From NCBI GenBank assembly GCA_947063855.1, contig CAMSTW010000031.1, positions 1 through 37,951 on the forward strand: a DNA stretch of 37,951 nucleotides, in the 5' to 3' direction. Numbering within the stretch: position 1 is the stretch's first letter; every line of letters begins with the position of its first letter. A program made the translations under genes and the position numbers. Below the pieces are notes generated by a model. That model saw nothing but the letters and a program-made list of their open reading frames with translations, made no database searches and was not told where the DNA came from. Source of the stretch: an uncultured Dorea sp. (GTDB lineage Bacteria > Bacillota > Clostridia > Lachnospirales > Lachnospiraceae). Shown here piece after piece: positions 22,525-31,300 of the stretch.

Positions 22525-24096
22525 TTATTCGCTCTTTTCCGCCTTTTCTTCCATGATCTCTACAATCGTCTTCTCCGTCTGCACCATCCCCGGAGATGCA
22601 ATCATCCCCATATAACGCATCGTGTCCTCCGGCGTCACCCCGTTAATCCCGTGGATACTCTCTATACTTGCGCCGGCCTTCGCCATACTGACAGCCCGAA
22701 ACGCCGCGTCCACGGCGACGATTCCCTTCATCGCGCAGCCGTGGTTGCCCCCGTCGCAGATCATTCCCGTCAGTCCACTCGCCATATTCCGGATCACTGC
22801 GGCGATTACCGCCTCATCCGCCCCCTGCAGAAATGCCAGGCCGCAGGCCATACCGGTTCCAGCCGCAATCCCGCACCCGCAGAACGCCGACAGCCTGCCG
22901 GAATACTCCTTGATATACATCGTAATCAGATAACTGAGCGCCGTCGCTCTCAGAAGCGCCGCTTCATCCGGCTTGGCTTCTTCACCAGCGCTGACCGGCG
23001 CTTTCTCCGGCTCGGCGCATCTTCCATAGGCAGCCGATTCTTCCGGAACGGCTCCTGCAGCGATACTGTCAGGCGCTTTCTCCGAGCCGGCACACCTTCC
23101 ATAGGCAGCCGATTCTTCTGGAACGGCTCCTGCAGCGATACTGTCAGGCGCTTTCTCCGGCTCGGTGCATCTTCCATGAACAGCCGCTGCTTCCGCCATG
23201 GCCCCTGCCTTGCCGCTGGCTGCCGCTTTCTGTCCGCGCACCTTATACCATGCATAGAGCGGCATCGAGGCGATAATTCCGTGGGCGCCGCTCCCGGTGA
23301 TGCTCATAGCAGGTCTGCCAAGTCCCAGCACCCTGGCCTCAATGGCGCCGCCGCACAACAACTGCGCGGTCCCAAGCGGATCCTCCGATATCATCACACC
23401 TCCGTTCTCCTTGAGAAGCTGCTTCGCGATCACGGCACGCCCGGATGCAATACCTTCCTCAAGAAGCTTAAGATTCATGGAGAATGCATCCCGGATGAAG
23501 GCAATCTCCTCCGCCGGCACCTCTCTTATATATGTAAGAATCTCTCCCAGAGAATACCTGTGGATGACCGGAGTCTCCTGTTCCGGGTCAACCGGCAGAC
23601 CATACTCCCTGCCAGACGCCGGATACGCCTCGTCCCCGTAGATCCGCCTTCCGTTCTTCTCTATAGAAACAATATGTGTATGGCTGTCCCGGATATGCAC
23701 CGTGCACCGATCCTGCTTTGTCTCCACGGTTGCATCGATCGTGATCCCGGAGCCTATGTGGTCCATAACCACTTCCACCAGTCCTTCTGTTACCATCTCC
23801 TCTGCCTTCCGGTCATCCTCCGGCGTAATATCTGCCAGCGATTCAAGGCCCTTACCCGCGTCTGCCGCCACCGCCCCCAGCGCCGCCGCGTAGAGATTGC
23901 CGTAATTCGACGAATTGGGAATCCCGCAGGTAAATGCATTCTTATACATCCCCGAATTGAGAGCTACCCTCACCTTCCGGATCTCCCCCTGCACATGTTC
24001 TCTCGCGCTTGCAGCCGCAAATGCAACAGCCCCTGGTTCTGTCACGCCAAGCGCCGGCTTCATATCTTCTCTGATAAGTTTCGTTAATTCATACAT
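22525..24096 (-). CDS. L-cysteine desulfidase / serine dehydratase alpha-like (UPF0597, CyuA family)
   Basis: 523 residues from MYELTKLIRED at 24096 (an in-frame ATG at 24120 is possible; neither has a strong ribosome site). The family turns cysteine into pyruvate, ammonia and sulfide with an iron-sulfur cluster. Conserved parts are PALGVTEPGAVAFA, FTCGIPNS, MDHIGSGITIDATVE, GSGAHGIIASMP, FCGCGIAAGTGMACG and ICDGGNHGCAMKG; the Cys-rich segments would hold the cluster. Normal family length is about 430 residues; the excess is a low-complexity insert at about 295-380 made of near-identical 25-residue repeats. The insert falls between conserved blocks, so the enzyme could tolerate it as a loop. 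The sortase gene follows at once. Confidence 0.83.
   Translation of the reverse strand: MYELTKLIREDMKPALGVTEPGAVAFAAASAREHVQGEIRKVRVALNSGMYKNAFTCGIPNSSNYGNLYAAALGAVAADAGKGLESLADITPEDDRKAEEMVTEGLVEVVMDHIGSGITIDATVETKQDRCTVHIRDSHTHIVSIEKNGRRIYGDEAYPASGREYGLPVDPEQETPVIHRYSLGEILTYIREVPAEEIAFIRDAFSMNLKLLEEGIASGRAVIAKQLLKENGGVMISEDPLGTAQLLCGGAIEARVLGLGRPAMSITGSGAHGIIASMPLYAWYKVRGQKAAASGKAGAMAEAAAVHGRCTEPEKAPDSIAAGAVPEESAAYGRCAGSEKAPDSIAAGAVPEESAAYGRCAEPEKAPVSAGEEAKPDEAALLRATALSYLITMYIKEYSGRLSAFCGCGIAAGTGMACGLAFLQGADEAVIAAVIRNMASGLTGMICDGGNHGCAMKGIVAVDAAFRAVSMAKAGASIESIHGINGVTPEDTMRYMGMIASPGMVQTEKTIVEIMEEKAEKSE
22997..23195 (-). repeat. 75-bp in-frame tandem repeat inside the desulfidase gene
   Basis: Units start at 22997, 23072 and 23147 with a 75-base period; the third is partial. 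Each encodes 25 residues of the type EKAPDSIAAGAVPEESAAYGRC. The copies differ at only a few bases, so the expansion is recent. Confidence 0.92.
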
Positions 24097-24202
24097 CGTC
24101 CGCTTTGACCGCCTTCTCATACATTCTTAATAACTATCTTCATCATACAGGCTATTATAACACGAAGTCCAAAAACTTTATATATTTTTTATCGGCAATT
24201 TA

Positions 24203-24230
24203 TTGACTTTCCCTACACGCGGCGTATCAT
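24203..24230 (+). promoter_or_regulatory. Candidate sigma-A promoter for the zinc-ribbon/DUF5685/J-domain genes
   Basis: TTGACT, a 16-base spacer, and TATCAT, about 28 bases before the first gene. Confidence 0.6.
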
Positions 24231-24258
24231 AAAAATATATATTAGGAGGTTGATCTAC

Positions 24259-24654
24259 GTGAGAGAAAGATTTGTAAGATTTATGTATGGCCGTTACGGC
24301 ATGGATTCGCTGGGTAAATTTACCATCATTACCGGCGTGGCCGCAATGCTCCTGGCAGGCTGGAATAACAGCATGACCCTGTCCCTTTTATCCTGGGCCT
24401 GTATCATATACTCTTATTTCCGCATGTTTTCCCGTAACGTCTATAGACGCGCTTCTGAAAATCAATGGTTCCTTGGCCGGACCAATAAGCTTCGGTCCGC
24501 ATACTACCGGCAGAAGAACCTGATGGCACAGCGCAGGACCCACCACATCTACAAGTGCCCGGCCTGCCGTCAGAAGATCCGTATCCCCAGAGGCAAGGGC
24601 CGGATCGAGATCCGCTGTCCGAAGTGCAACACAACCTTTATCAAGAATAGCTGA
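24259..24654 (+). CDS. Membrane protein with C-terminal zinc ribbon, unknown function
   Basis: 131 residues from a GTG at 24259, which has AGGAGG with a 9-base gap; an in-frame TTG at 24250 touches the ribosome site and is less likely. Two hydrophobic stretches (about 20-35 and 40-55) suggest a hairpin in the membrane. The C-terminal part holds a zinc ribbon, KCPACRQKIRIPRGKGRIEIRCPKC, with two CPxC knuckles. It is the first of three closely spaced genes with a DUF5685 protein and a J-domain protein, so a protein-folding or assembly role at the membrane is possible. I know of no named function. Confidence 0.75.
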   Translation: MRERFVRFMYGRYGMDSLGKFTIITGVAAMLLAGWNNSMTLSLLSWACIIYSYFRMFSRNVYRRASENQWFLGRTNKLRSAYYRQKNLMAQRRTHHIYKCPACRQKIRIPRGKGRIEIRCPKCNTTFIKNS

Positions 24655-24671
24655 CAGGATCGGGGTTTCAT

Positions 24672-25505
24672 ATGTTTGGATATATTGCAATCAATAAGGC
24701 AGAGATGAAGTTCAAGGACTATGAGGTCTACCACTCTTATTATTGTGGTCTCTGCAAACGACTGAAGGAGTGCTACGGCATCCGCGGACAGGTCACGCTG
24801 TCCTTCGACATGACATTTCTCATTATTCTTCTCACCGGACTCTATGAGCCCGGGACCGAGACGCATGTGGTGAACTGCATCGTCCATCCTTTTGAGAAGC
24901 ACACGGCCAGAACGAACAAATTCACAGACTATGCCGCCGCCGTCAATCTCATCTTAACCTATTACAAATGCAAGGACGACTGGGAGGATGACCACGACCG
25001 GAAGCGCTTCATCAGCGCCCGGCTTCTGCGTCCGTATATGCGGCAGCTTAAATCGGAATATCCCGCCAAAATGGCTGCAGTGTCTTCGAATCTGCGGAAA
25101 CTATCTGTGCTGGAGCGAAAGGATGAGCAGAATATCGACCTTATGGCGGGCCTTTTCGGAAATATTACGGCGGAGCTTTTTGCATACCGCGCCGACGAAT
25201 GGGAAGCTTCCCTTAGAAAGATCGGGTTCTTTCTGGGCAAATTCATTTACCTGATGGACGCTTATGAGGATGTGGAACGAGACCTGGCGTCCGGCAGTTA
25301 TAATCCATTCAAGGAGGCCTACCGGACAGATCCGGATTTTGCCGGGAACTGCCGGGAGCTACTGACGCTGATGATGGCGGAATGTTCCCGGGAGTTCGAA
25401 AAACTGCCTATCCTCCTGCATGCGGACATCCTCCGCAATATACTATATTCCGGCGTCTGGTGCCGGTATGCGAAGATCACGCAGGACAGCCGGTCCCGGT
25501 CTTAG
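24672..25505 (+). CDS. DUF5685 family protein
   Basis: 277 residues. The N-terminus MFGYIAINKAEMKFKDYEVYHSYYCGLCKRLKECYG matches DUF5685 as I know it, including the CGLC pair. Other landmarks are VNCIVHPFEKH, YYKCKDDWEDD, LFGNITAELFA and FLGKFIYLMDAYED. It looks all-helical without membrane segments; the conserved acidic and Cys/His positions could bind a metal. It lies 17 bases after the zinc-ribbon gene and 74 before the J-domain gene. The ribosome site is weak (AGGATCGGGG), consistent with coupling. Function unknown. Confidence 0.75.
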   Translation: MFGYIAINKAEMKFKDYEVYHSYYCGLCKRLKECYGIRGQVTLSFDMTFLIILLTGLYEPGTETHVVNCIVHPFEKHTARTNKFTDYAAAVNLILTYYKCKDDWEDDHDRKRFISARLLRPYMRQLKSEYPAKMAAVSSNLRKLSVLERKDEQNIDLMAGLFGNITAELFAYRADEWEASLRKIGFFLGKFIYLMDAYEDVERDLASGSYNPFKEAYRTDPDFAGNCRELLTLMMAECSREFEKLPILLHADILRNILYSGVWCRYAKITQDSRSRS

Positions 25506-25579
25506 CGCGTGCAGGGGAATACGCATATATCGAATAAGTGTTTACCAGAATCACAAGTTTCAGAATCAGGAGAAGAACT

Positions 25580-26272
25580 ATGGGCGATCCATACAGCGTC
25601 CTGGGCATATCCCGCAATGCCTCTGACGAAGAGATAAAGAAAGCATACAGGAATCTAAGCCGCAGGTATCATCCGGATGCCAACATCAATAACCCTGACA
25701 AGGATCGGGCAGAGGCCCTGTTCAAGGAGGTACAGCAGGCATACCGGCAGATCATGCAGGAACGTGAGTATCAGGGTTCCGGTTCATATGACGGCTATGG
25801 CGGTTACGGCGATTTCGGAGGTTTCCGCGGTTTCAACGCACAGTATCAGCGTGCAGATTCCGGCGGCAATGAGACCGAAGACGATCTTCATATGAAGGCG
25901 GCCGGTAATTTCATCAACAGCGGACGTTACCGGGAGGCGCTGAACCTTCTGAACGGAATCGGGACGCATAACGCCCTGTGGTATTATTACAGTGCTCTTG
26001 CCAATTCCGGTCTCGGCAATAATGTGATTGCACTGCAGCATGCACAGGAAGCCTTACGCCTTGAGCCTGATAATTTCCAGTATCAGCTTCTGGTACGCCG
26101 GTTTGAGAGCGGCGGAAACTGGTACAGGCAGCAGCAGGGACCGTATCAGACTACATTTTACGGCGGCGGGGACTGGTGTGCGAAGCTGTGTATCGCCAAT
26201 ATCGTCTGCAACATGTGCTGCGGAAGCGGGCTGTGCTGCGGCGGCGGAGGGATGCCGGGCGGATATATCTGA
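25580..26272 (+). CDS. J-domain (DnaJ-like) protein with helical repeats
   Basis: 230 residues from the ATG at 25580, with AGGAGAAG upstream. A J domain covers about 1-65: [33 protein letters not shown], with the HPD triad needed to stimulate DnaK. A Gly/Tyr-rich linker follows, then a TPR-like helical part (about 110-175), and a Cys/Gly-rich tail with [19 protein letters not shown]. The zinc-finger and C-terminal domains of true DnaJ are absent, so this is a specialised class III J protein, perhaps for the clients of its two upstream neighbours. The tail cysteines could bind metal. Confidence 0.85.
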   Translation: MGDPYSVLGISRNASDEEIKKAYRNLSRRYHPDANINNPDKDRAEALFKEVQQAYRQIMQEREYQGSGSYDGYGGYGDFGGFRGFNAQYQRADSGGNETEDDLHMKAAGNFINSGRYREALNLLNGIGTHNALWYYYSALANSGLGNNVIALQHAQEALRLEPDNFQYQLLVRRFESGGNWYRQQQGPYQTTFYGGGDWCAKLCIANIVCNMCCGSGLCCGGGGMPGGYI

Positions 26273-26380
26273 TATCCTCCATACTTACAAAGACCGCCGG
26301 GGCATTCAGGCAATCCGATCGGATGACACTTAATTATAAAGTAATACATTGCAAAATATCTAAGAAAGGAGCTGTCGACC

Positions 26381-26914
26381 ATGCTGGAATATCTTGTTAT
26401 ATACCAAAGCGAATCCGGTAACACGAAGAAAATAGCCGCTACAATCTTCTCGCATCTTCCTGGAACTTCGAAAGATCTGATTGACATTACAACCGATAAG
26501 ATGATTCCTGAAGCGAGGATCTATTTCGTAGGCTTCTGTGTTCATCAGGGCTCCTGCAGTATGGCGGTCAGTGATTTTCTCAGTGACTTGAGCGGCAAGC
26601 AGATTGCTCTCTTTGGGACGTGCGGTATGGGGGATTCGCCGGAATATTACAGCGCCATCGAACACCGGGCCAACGCCTGGATCGAGTCGGATAATGAATA
26701 CCTGGGCGCTTTCATCTGTCAGGGAAAGATGCCGCAGCGCGTACGGCAGAAGTATGAGTCGATGCGCACGGCAGAGAATACGGCGCAGATTAATCTGTGT
26801 CTGCGGAACTTCGATGAGGCTCTGACACATCCGGACAGCCTGGACCTGGAACACGCGAAGGTGTTTGCTCAGAAGATATTGAAGAGAGTGGCGATAATTG
26901 ATTTTATAAAATGA
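26381..26914 (+). CDS. Flavodoxin-like protein
   Basis: 177 residues. The start LVIYQSESGNTKKIAATI is the flavodoxin FMN phosphate-binding loop (SxSGNT type), and LFGTCGMGDSPEYYSAIEHR would contact the isoalloxazine ring. The size is near that of flavodoxins and of flavodoxin-domain oxidoreductases. AAGGAG lies 9 bases before the ATG. No partner oxidoreductase is adjacent; the ferredoxin at 6755 is far away. It probably carries electrons, but the partner is not known. Confidence 0.78.
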   Translation: MLEYLVIYQSESGNTKKIAATIFSHLPGTSKDLIDITTDKMIPEARIYFVGFCVHQGSCSMAVSDFLSDLSGKQIALFGTCGMGDSPEYYSAIEHRANAWIESDNEYLGAFICQGKMPQRVRQKYESMRTAENTAQINLCLRNFDEALTHPDSLDLEHAKVFAQKILKRVAIIDFIK

Positions 26915-26929
26915 GAGGTGGCGATTGAC

Positions 26930-26971
26930 ATGAAAATACTGAATAAAATGATTGGCCTGAATGAACTGTAA
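26930..26971 (+). other. 13-residue open frame, probable shifted N-terminus of the next gene
   Basis: ATG at 26930 with GAGGTG upstream encodes MKILNKMIGLNEL and then TAA. If the T at 26969 is removed, the frame continues into LKIEEKTFFSDMDMMKAVVDID, the body of the next gene. This looks like the original N-terminus cut off by a one-base insertion. Confidence 0.55.
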
Positions 26972-27281
26972 AATAGAAGAAAAAACCTTCTTTTCAGACA
27001 TGGATATGATGAAAGCTGTTGTTGATATTGATATGGAATTACTTGCAGTTAACGCAGAGCTTCATTCTGATTTAGAACAAATGCTACTGGAAAACGGGTC
27101 AAATCAAAAGGCGCTTTATGGAATTAATATTTACTATGATAATGGTGAAATAGAGTTTGATTCTCTAATTAACCCACCCCGAAACAGGGACGCCGGATAT
27201 CCCAGAGTGGGCCGTGGAGTCGCCGATCCTAACGCGAGAGAGAAGATTGTGGAGGTAGTAAACAAATGGATAGAACAATAA
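26961..27281 (+). CDS. DUF5674-like protein, probably frameshifted at its N-terminus
   Basis: 106 residues from an ATG at 26961 with no ribosome site. The body (AVVDIDMELLAVNAELHSDLEQMLLENGSNQKALYGINIYYDNGEIEFDSLIN ... GVADPNAREKIVEVVNKWI) resembles DUF5674 as I recall it. The natural start is likely the ATG at 26930, separated by a single extra T at 26969. The shifted gene could still be made by reinitiation, because the short frame's stop overlaps this start. The DNA here is clearly more AT-rich than the genes on either side, which suggests acquisition. The next gene overlaps by 16 bases. Function unknown. Confidence 0.55.
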   Translation: MNCKIEEKTFFSDMDMMKAVVDIDMELLAVNAELHSDLEQMLLENGSNQKALYGINIYYDNGEIEFDSLINPPRNRDAGYPRVGRGVADPNAREKIVEVVNKWIEQ

Positions 27282-27571
27282 ATTGGTTTGCAATGCCAGT
27301 CGGAATACAAATATCGAATGTAGGAAGCGAAGTCCATCGTGCAATTCGATGGAAAAAAAGAGGGGATGAACAAAAAAAGATTTGTTTTTGCATGAAGGCA
27401 ATTGATTTTTTGAAATTAATGCAACAAGATCCCAAAAATCAATACAGAAAAGGGGAATTAGAGAGTTGTATTAATGAACTGGAAGATTTCTTTATTGGAG
27501 AAAATATATATAATACTACCGAAGATCAACTCATTCGATATTATGACGCATTCATCTGCCAGAAATTATAA
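27266..27571 (+). CDS. Small helical conserved hypothetical protein
   Basis: 101 residues starting MDRTINWFAMPVGIQISNVGSEVHRAIRW, with GGAGG about 10 bases before the ATG, inside the end of the preceding gene. The GSEV..AI.WK pattern, DPKN, and the Y..FI end remind me of a small helical protein often coupled to DUF5674-type genes, but I cannot name it. The overlap and AT-rich composition tie it to its neighbour as a two-gene unit. Whether the pair is a toxin-antitoxin or another module cannot be told from sequence. Confidence 0.6.
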   Translation: MDRTINWFAMPVGIQISNVGSEVHRAIRWKKRGDEQKKICFCMKAIDFLKLMQQDPKNQYRKGELESCINELEDFFIGENIYNTTEDQLIRYYDAFICQKL

Positions 27572-27620
27572 ATGCAGCGCCCCTTGCCAAAGTAAATCCT
27601 TCCTGCGTGCGGCGCTGCAT
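27572..27620 (+). terminator. Inverted repeat after the AT-rich gene pair
   Basis: ATGCAGCGCC (27572-27581) and GGCGCTGCAT (27611-27620) form a perfect 10-base stem around a 29-base loop, between convergent genes. The trailing T-tract is weak. Confidence 0.45.
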
Positions 27621-27640
27621 ATGCTTTAGAATATATCCTC

Positions 27641-28051
27641 TTATATCGGAAGTTCCAGATAGATATCCTTCCCTTCCTTGATGGAGATGACTACTTTGCC
27701 GCTCCTAACTGTAGTGACTGCGCCCTGTACATTCATCTCTGCCGCGGGCGCTGCTTCTGCTTCAACAGACGCTTCCCCGCCCGCATCTGCTTCTGCCGCA
27801 TCCTTGAAACCTTCCACATTATCAACTGTCAATGGACATAAAGAATCGCTTGTCTTCGTAAGCTTTGCCCCCAATACCTGCCCGATCGTCAGACACCCGT
27901 CAAGGTTCAGAAGCCCGGAATCAACCAATTCGTCAAAAATCGCCGGATCCTCCAGATTCGCTGCTTCGATTGTGATACCGCCTTCTGCTCTGCAGCAAAG
28001 TACCGCCGGATTATTGGCATGTGCTTTCGCGGTTTCCGCTGTAATAGACAT
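27641..28051 (-). CDS. Orphan protein resembling the N-terminal part of D-proline reductase PrdA
   Basis: 136 residues. The first 80 residues (MSITAETAKAHANNPAVLCC, LEDPAIFDELVDSGLL, GCLTIGQVLGAKL) closely follow the start of the PrdA proprotein as I remember it. An Ala/Glu-rich linker (about 88-105) leads to a short C-terminal strand region. In Stickland fermenters PrdA is cleaved at a Cys to form a pyruvoyl subunit that works with the selenoprotein PrdB; PrdD-type proteins are shorter relatives. Here the protein ends long before any cleavage site, and no prdB is adjacent, so it cannot be the reductase alone. AGGAGG is upstream. It may be a PrdD-like accessory or a relic. Confidence 0.6.
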   Translation of the reverse strand: MSITAETAKAHANNPAVLCCRAEGGITIEAANLEDPAIFDELVDSGLLNLDGCLTIGQVLGAKLTKTSDSLCPLTVDNVEGFKDAAEADAGGEASVEAEAAPAAEMNVQGAVTTVRSGKVVISIKEGKDIYLELPI

Positions 28052-28086
28052 ACTTATTACCTCCTCTTTTTCTATACGTTAATTTC

Positions 28087-28116
28087 AGTATAGCCGCCCT
28101 GCGAGGAGAATTCCAA
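28087..28116 (-). promoter_or_regulatory. Candidate promoter for the PrdA-like gene
   Basis: The minus strand reads TTGGAA, an 18-base spacer, and TATACT, 35 bases before the ATG. Confidence 0.5.
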
Positions 28117-28249
28117 TCACTTTTTCACATGAATCATTTGCATTTATTGAGGATTTCTATCATCATACCTCCATCAAGGAACGTTTCCCAAGTTCTTTCC
28201 GGACGATTCCCCAAGTCGTACTCTGCTGATAATGATTTACCGTAATACA

Positions 28250-28285
28250 GATAAAAGCAGAGGCTTCTATTCCTCTGCTTTTATC
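28250..28285. terminator. Bidirectional terminator after the wall-anchored protein gene
   Basis: GATAAAAGCAGAGG and CCTCTGCTTTTATC form a perfect 14-base stem with an 8-base loop. The stem carries its own T-rich strand. It lies 32 bases past the stop of the large gene. Confidence 0.85.
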
Positions 28286-28290
28286 ACTCT

Positions 28291-28323
28291 GCATATTATC
28301 CGCATATTATCTGCATATTATCT
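28291..28323. repeat. 11-bp tandem repeat, three units, spanning a stop codon
   Basis: GCATATTATCY occurs three times in a row at 28291, 28302 and 28313. The last copy contains the stop codon (28318-28320) of the wall-anchored protein. Confidence 0.9.
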
Positions 28324-31300
28324 GGTTGCTCTGCGCTTCATCGTATATCCGACTCCCGCCGCTCCTAACATCATAAGGAGTACGTAGAGCATGATGACAT
28401 TCTCGTCACCTGTCTGAGGAGATCTGCTCTTATTCGGTGTAGTGGCGTTCGTATTCGTGTTGCCATTGGCGCCTGTATTGTCTGACTTGATCTCCTTCCA
28501 TCCTATTGCGATCGGCGACAGGGATGTTACTTTGAACTGGATCCCTTCGTTGATCTTGGATGCCTTCGGATGCTCGATCTGTCCGGCTTCACGTCCATTC
28601 CAGTTGTGTGTAAACATATGGGCGATCTCGAAGTTATGTGTATCCTTGCCGGTTCCTTCCGGATATGGCAGAGTAACTGTAAGGCCGTCCTTAGGGAAAT
28701 TCTCTTCTGTTGCAACTTTCCATTCACCGTCTCCGTCCTTAACCATCAGTACCACGTCATAGACCTCTATGCTGTTCTGGTTGCTCTCTTCCTTCAGGCT
28801 GACTCTGATCTCGCTCTTCATCTTCTCTTCAATCTTGGCCGGAGTGTTCAACTCTGGATTCTCCACCAGTGTATCCGGAACCTGAGAGATACCGTCTTCC
28901 ACTTCTAACTTGTACTTCACTGTGTCTGTCGACTCCGGAACGTTCGTCTGCTCGGTTACTGCGTTGATCCTTCCGGTAATCTCCGGTAACTTGGCTGGTA
29001 ATGTGTAGTTGTCTACGTCTGTTCCCGTAAGAACTACCTGCTCACCTGCCCAGGTAAGCGTTACCTTCTGTGCACCTGGTTTCGTGTCGGCATACGTTCC
29101 AATTAATTTGCCGTCTTTTCCTGCCGGACAGATGAAGCTTACCTTTCCATTATCAGCAGGCACAATGCCGGATACTCTCAATTCACCGTACAGGCTTGCC
29201 TTCTTCGTATCCTTAATTGTACCCTGCTTGTCTACTGCCTGCAATCCGCTTACATCCCAGGTCAACGCTTTTGGAGAAACGGTCAGCGTATACGAAATGG
29301 ATTTACTCAAATAATCATTCGTCTCTGACGCTGTTGCTGTGATGGTTGCAGTACCTTTTCTCAGGATATGGACATTTCCACTTGCCGCATCAACCGTCGC
29401 CACTGACGGTTCACTGCTCTTGTAGGTTACTGTGCTTCCTTCTGCCGCATTCGCCGCAACTACTGCAAAGTCTCCATCACCATAAGTTTTCTTTAATTCC
29501 GTTACATCAAACTTAAAATCATTCTGTGACTCCTTGTCAGATACAGTAATCATAAACGTAATGTTAAATGGATTATAGTTTGTCGTCTCTGTCACCGGAA
29601 TCGTAATGGTCGCTGTCTGACCTACCTGATCCCTGCCGGCAGACAATTTATAAGATAAAACATTGTCCTTGACTGACGGTTGTGCTTCTAAAATCTTAAA
29701 TTCATCTACCGCTGTAATTGTACCAAGCTTTGCTCCCTCCGGTAAGATGGACGCCAGATTATACGTATCTGCATTACCATACTTTGTGGACTGTGAAGCC
29801 GACCTCTTATCATTGTCATACTCAGCTTTTCTAATGGCAAACTCTGTCTTTACAGGCGTCCATGTATAATTACCGCCTGCTTTCGGGCTAACCGTTACAG
29901 TGGCCTGACCAGCGTTGACATTATTGCTGCAGGATACTTCATAGGCCGCCGCGTCGAGTATTGACTGCCCGTTCATAACTACAATCTCCGGGATAACGGC
30001 TGTGCCTGTATAAATATAGCTTCCATTTACCGCTACAGTTGGAGTAATTGATTGCGGCGTAATCGCACAGGAAACTGCAACCGTATCATTCTCAAGTTTA
30101 TAATTTCCTGCGTTCTGCCCCGTTAAAGCAAGATTCACTTTTATCTCTTTATCAATGCCAACATTTGGATTGGTAAAGCCGTCAAATGTTCCATTAACCT
30201 TTACATCCGTATCCTTTGTCAGGATACCATCTACTTTCAGCTCTCCTGTTGTTGTTACATTTTCTACACTCGTTGTTCCGTCATATACCTTGGTAACTTT
30301 ATAGTCGCCTGCTAGTACCTTCAGAGTACGCTCTGCAATATTCACTTTGCCTTCGCATACTACAGCATCCGTATATTTTTTACCGTCTACTGTTCCATTA
30401 TAAAGAACCTGGAATGACTGCTCGCCTGCATTGGGTATACCACTTACACTCAACTTAAAATGACTCGCCTCAGCATCACTTCCATTGCCTGCCTTGGCTG
30501 TGATGGTTGAGGTTATCTTTACAATCTCAGACCACTGATCACCATAAACCGGATTAGACTTGATTGTTACAGCGTTATTCACGGTTGCCGGCTTATTGTC
30601 TACCGTGAACTCAATATCCTTAATTGTGAAAGCGATGCTTCCAGTCTTATTGCCTGTATAATTACCATCTGCCACCGGAACAAAAGTATAGCCTATCGTT
30701 CCATTCGCATCTAAATCTAACTTGGAAAGTTCATTTACTAAAGTACCGTAATCAAACGTTCCACTATTATATGTATATGTTACCGAACCCTTCACCAGTT
30801 CTCCATTCACTCCTGCAAAAACAGGTTCCGTAAATTTCCCAACGCCCTGTAGAATATTCTGAACTGTCGCCGTATTATCACGATACTTATCTGTGGGCTT
30901 AATTAAATACGTTCCGCTTTTATATGTGATTGAATAGTTCGGATTATTCCCATTCGTCAGCGTCCCTTGAGTGATCCTATAACTACCCGCGTTTGCATTG
31001 CCCTTATCACAGGACAATTCACCTGAAAGCTTATCCGTTCCTACTAACGGAGTATTTGAATCAATGGTATATACCAATGCTGCTTCCGGCTCACCATATA
31101 CACTCTCTAAATCTCTCGCTGTCACCGTTACTGGCCTGCGATTTACGATGACCTTCACCAAAACAATCTGAGGTTCAAATCCCGCACTCGAATCTGAAGG
31201 TGTAAAAATCGCTTTCAACTCTTTCGTTCCTGCATTTCCATAGGATGTGACATCCGACGCCCACGCAAATGAACCAGATATAATATTTCCTTGAGGATCC

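Noticed and set aside
22651..24087. 478-codon plus-strand frame opposite the desulfidase gene
   Set aside because: It is antisense to a well-conserved protein, is rich in Arg/His/Pro as shadows of GC-rich genes are, and has no ribosome site.
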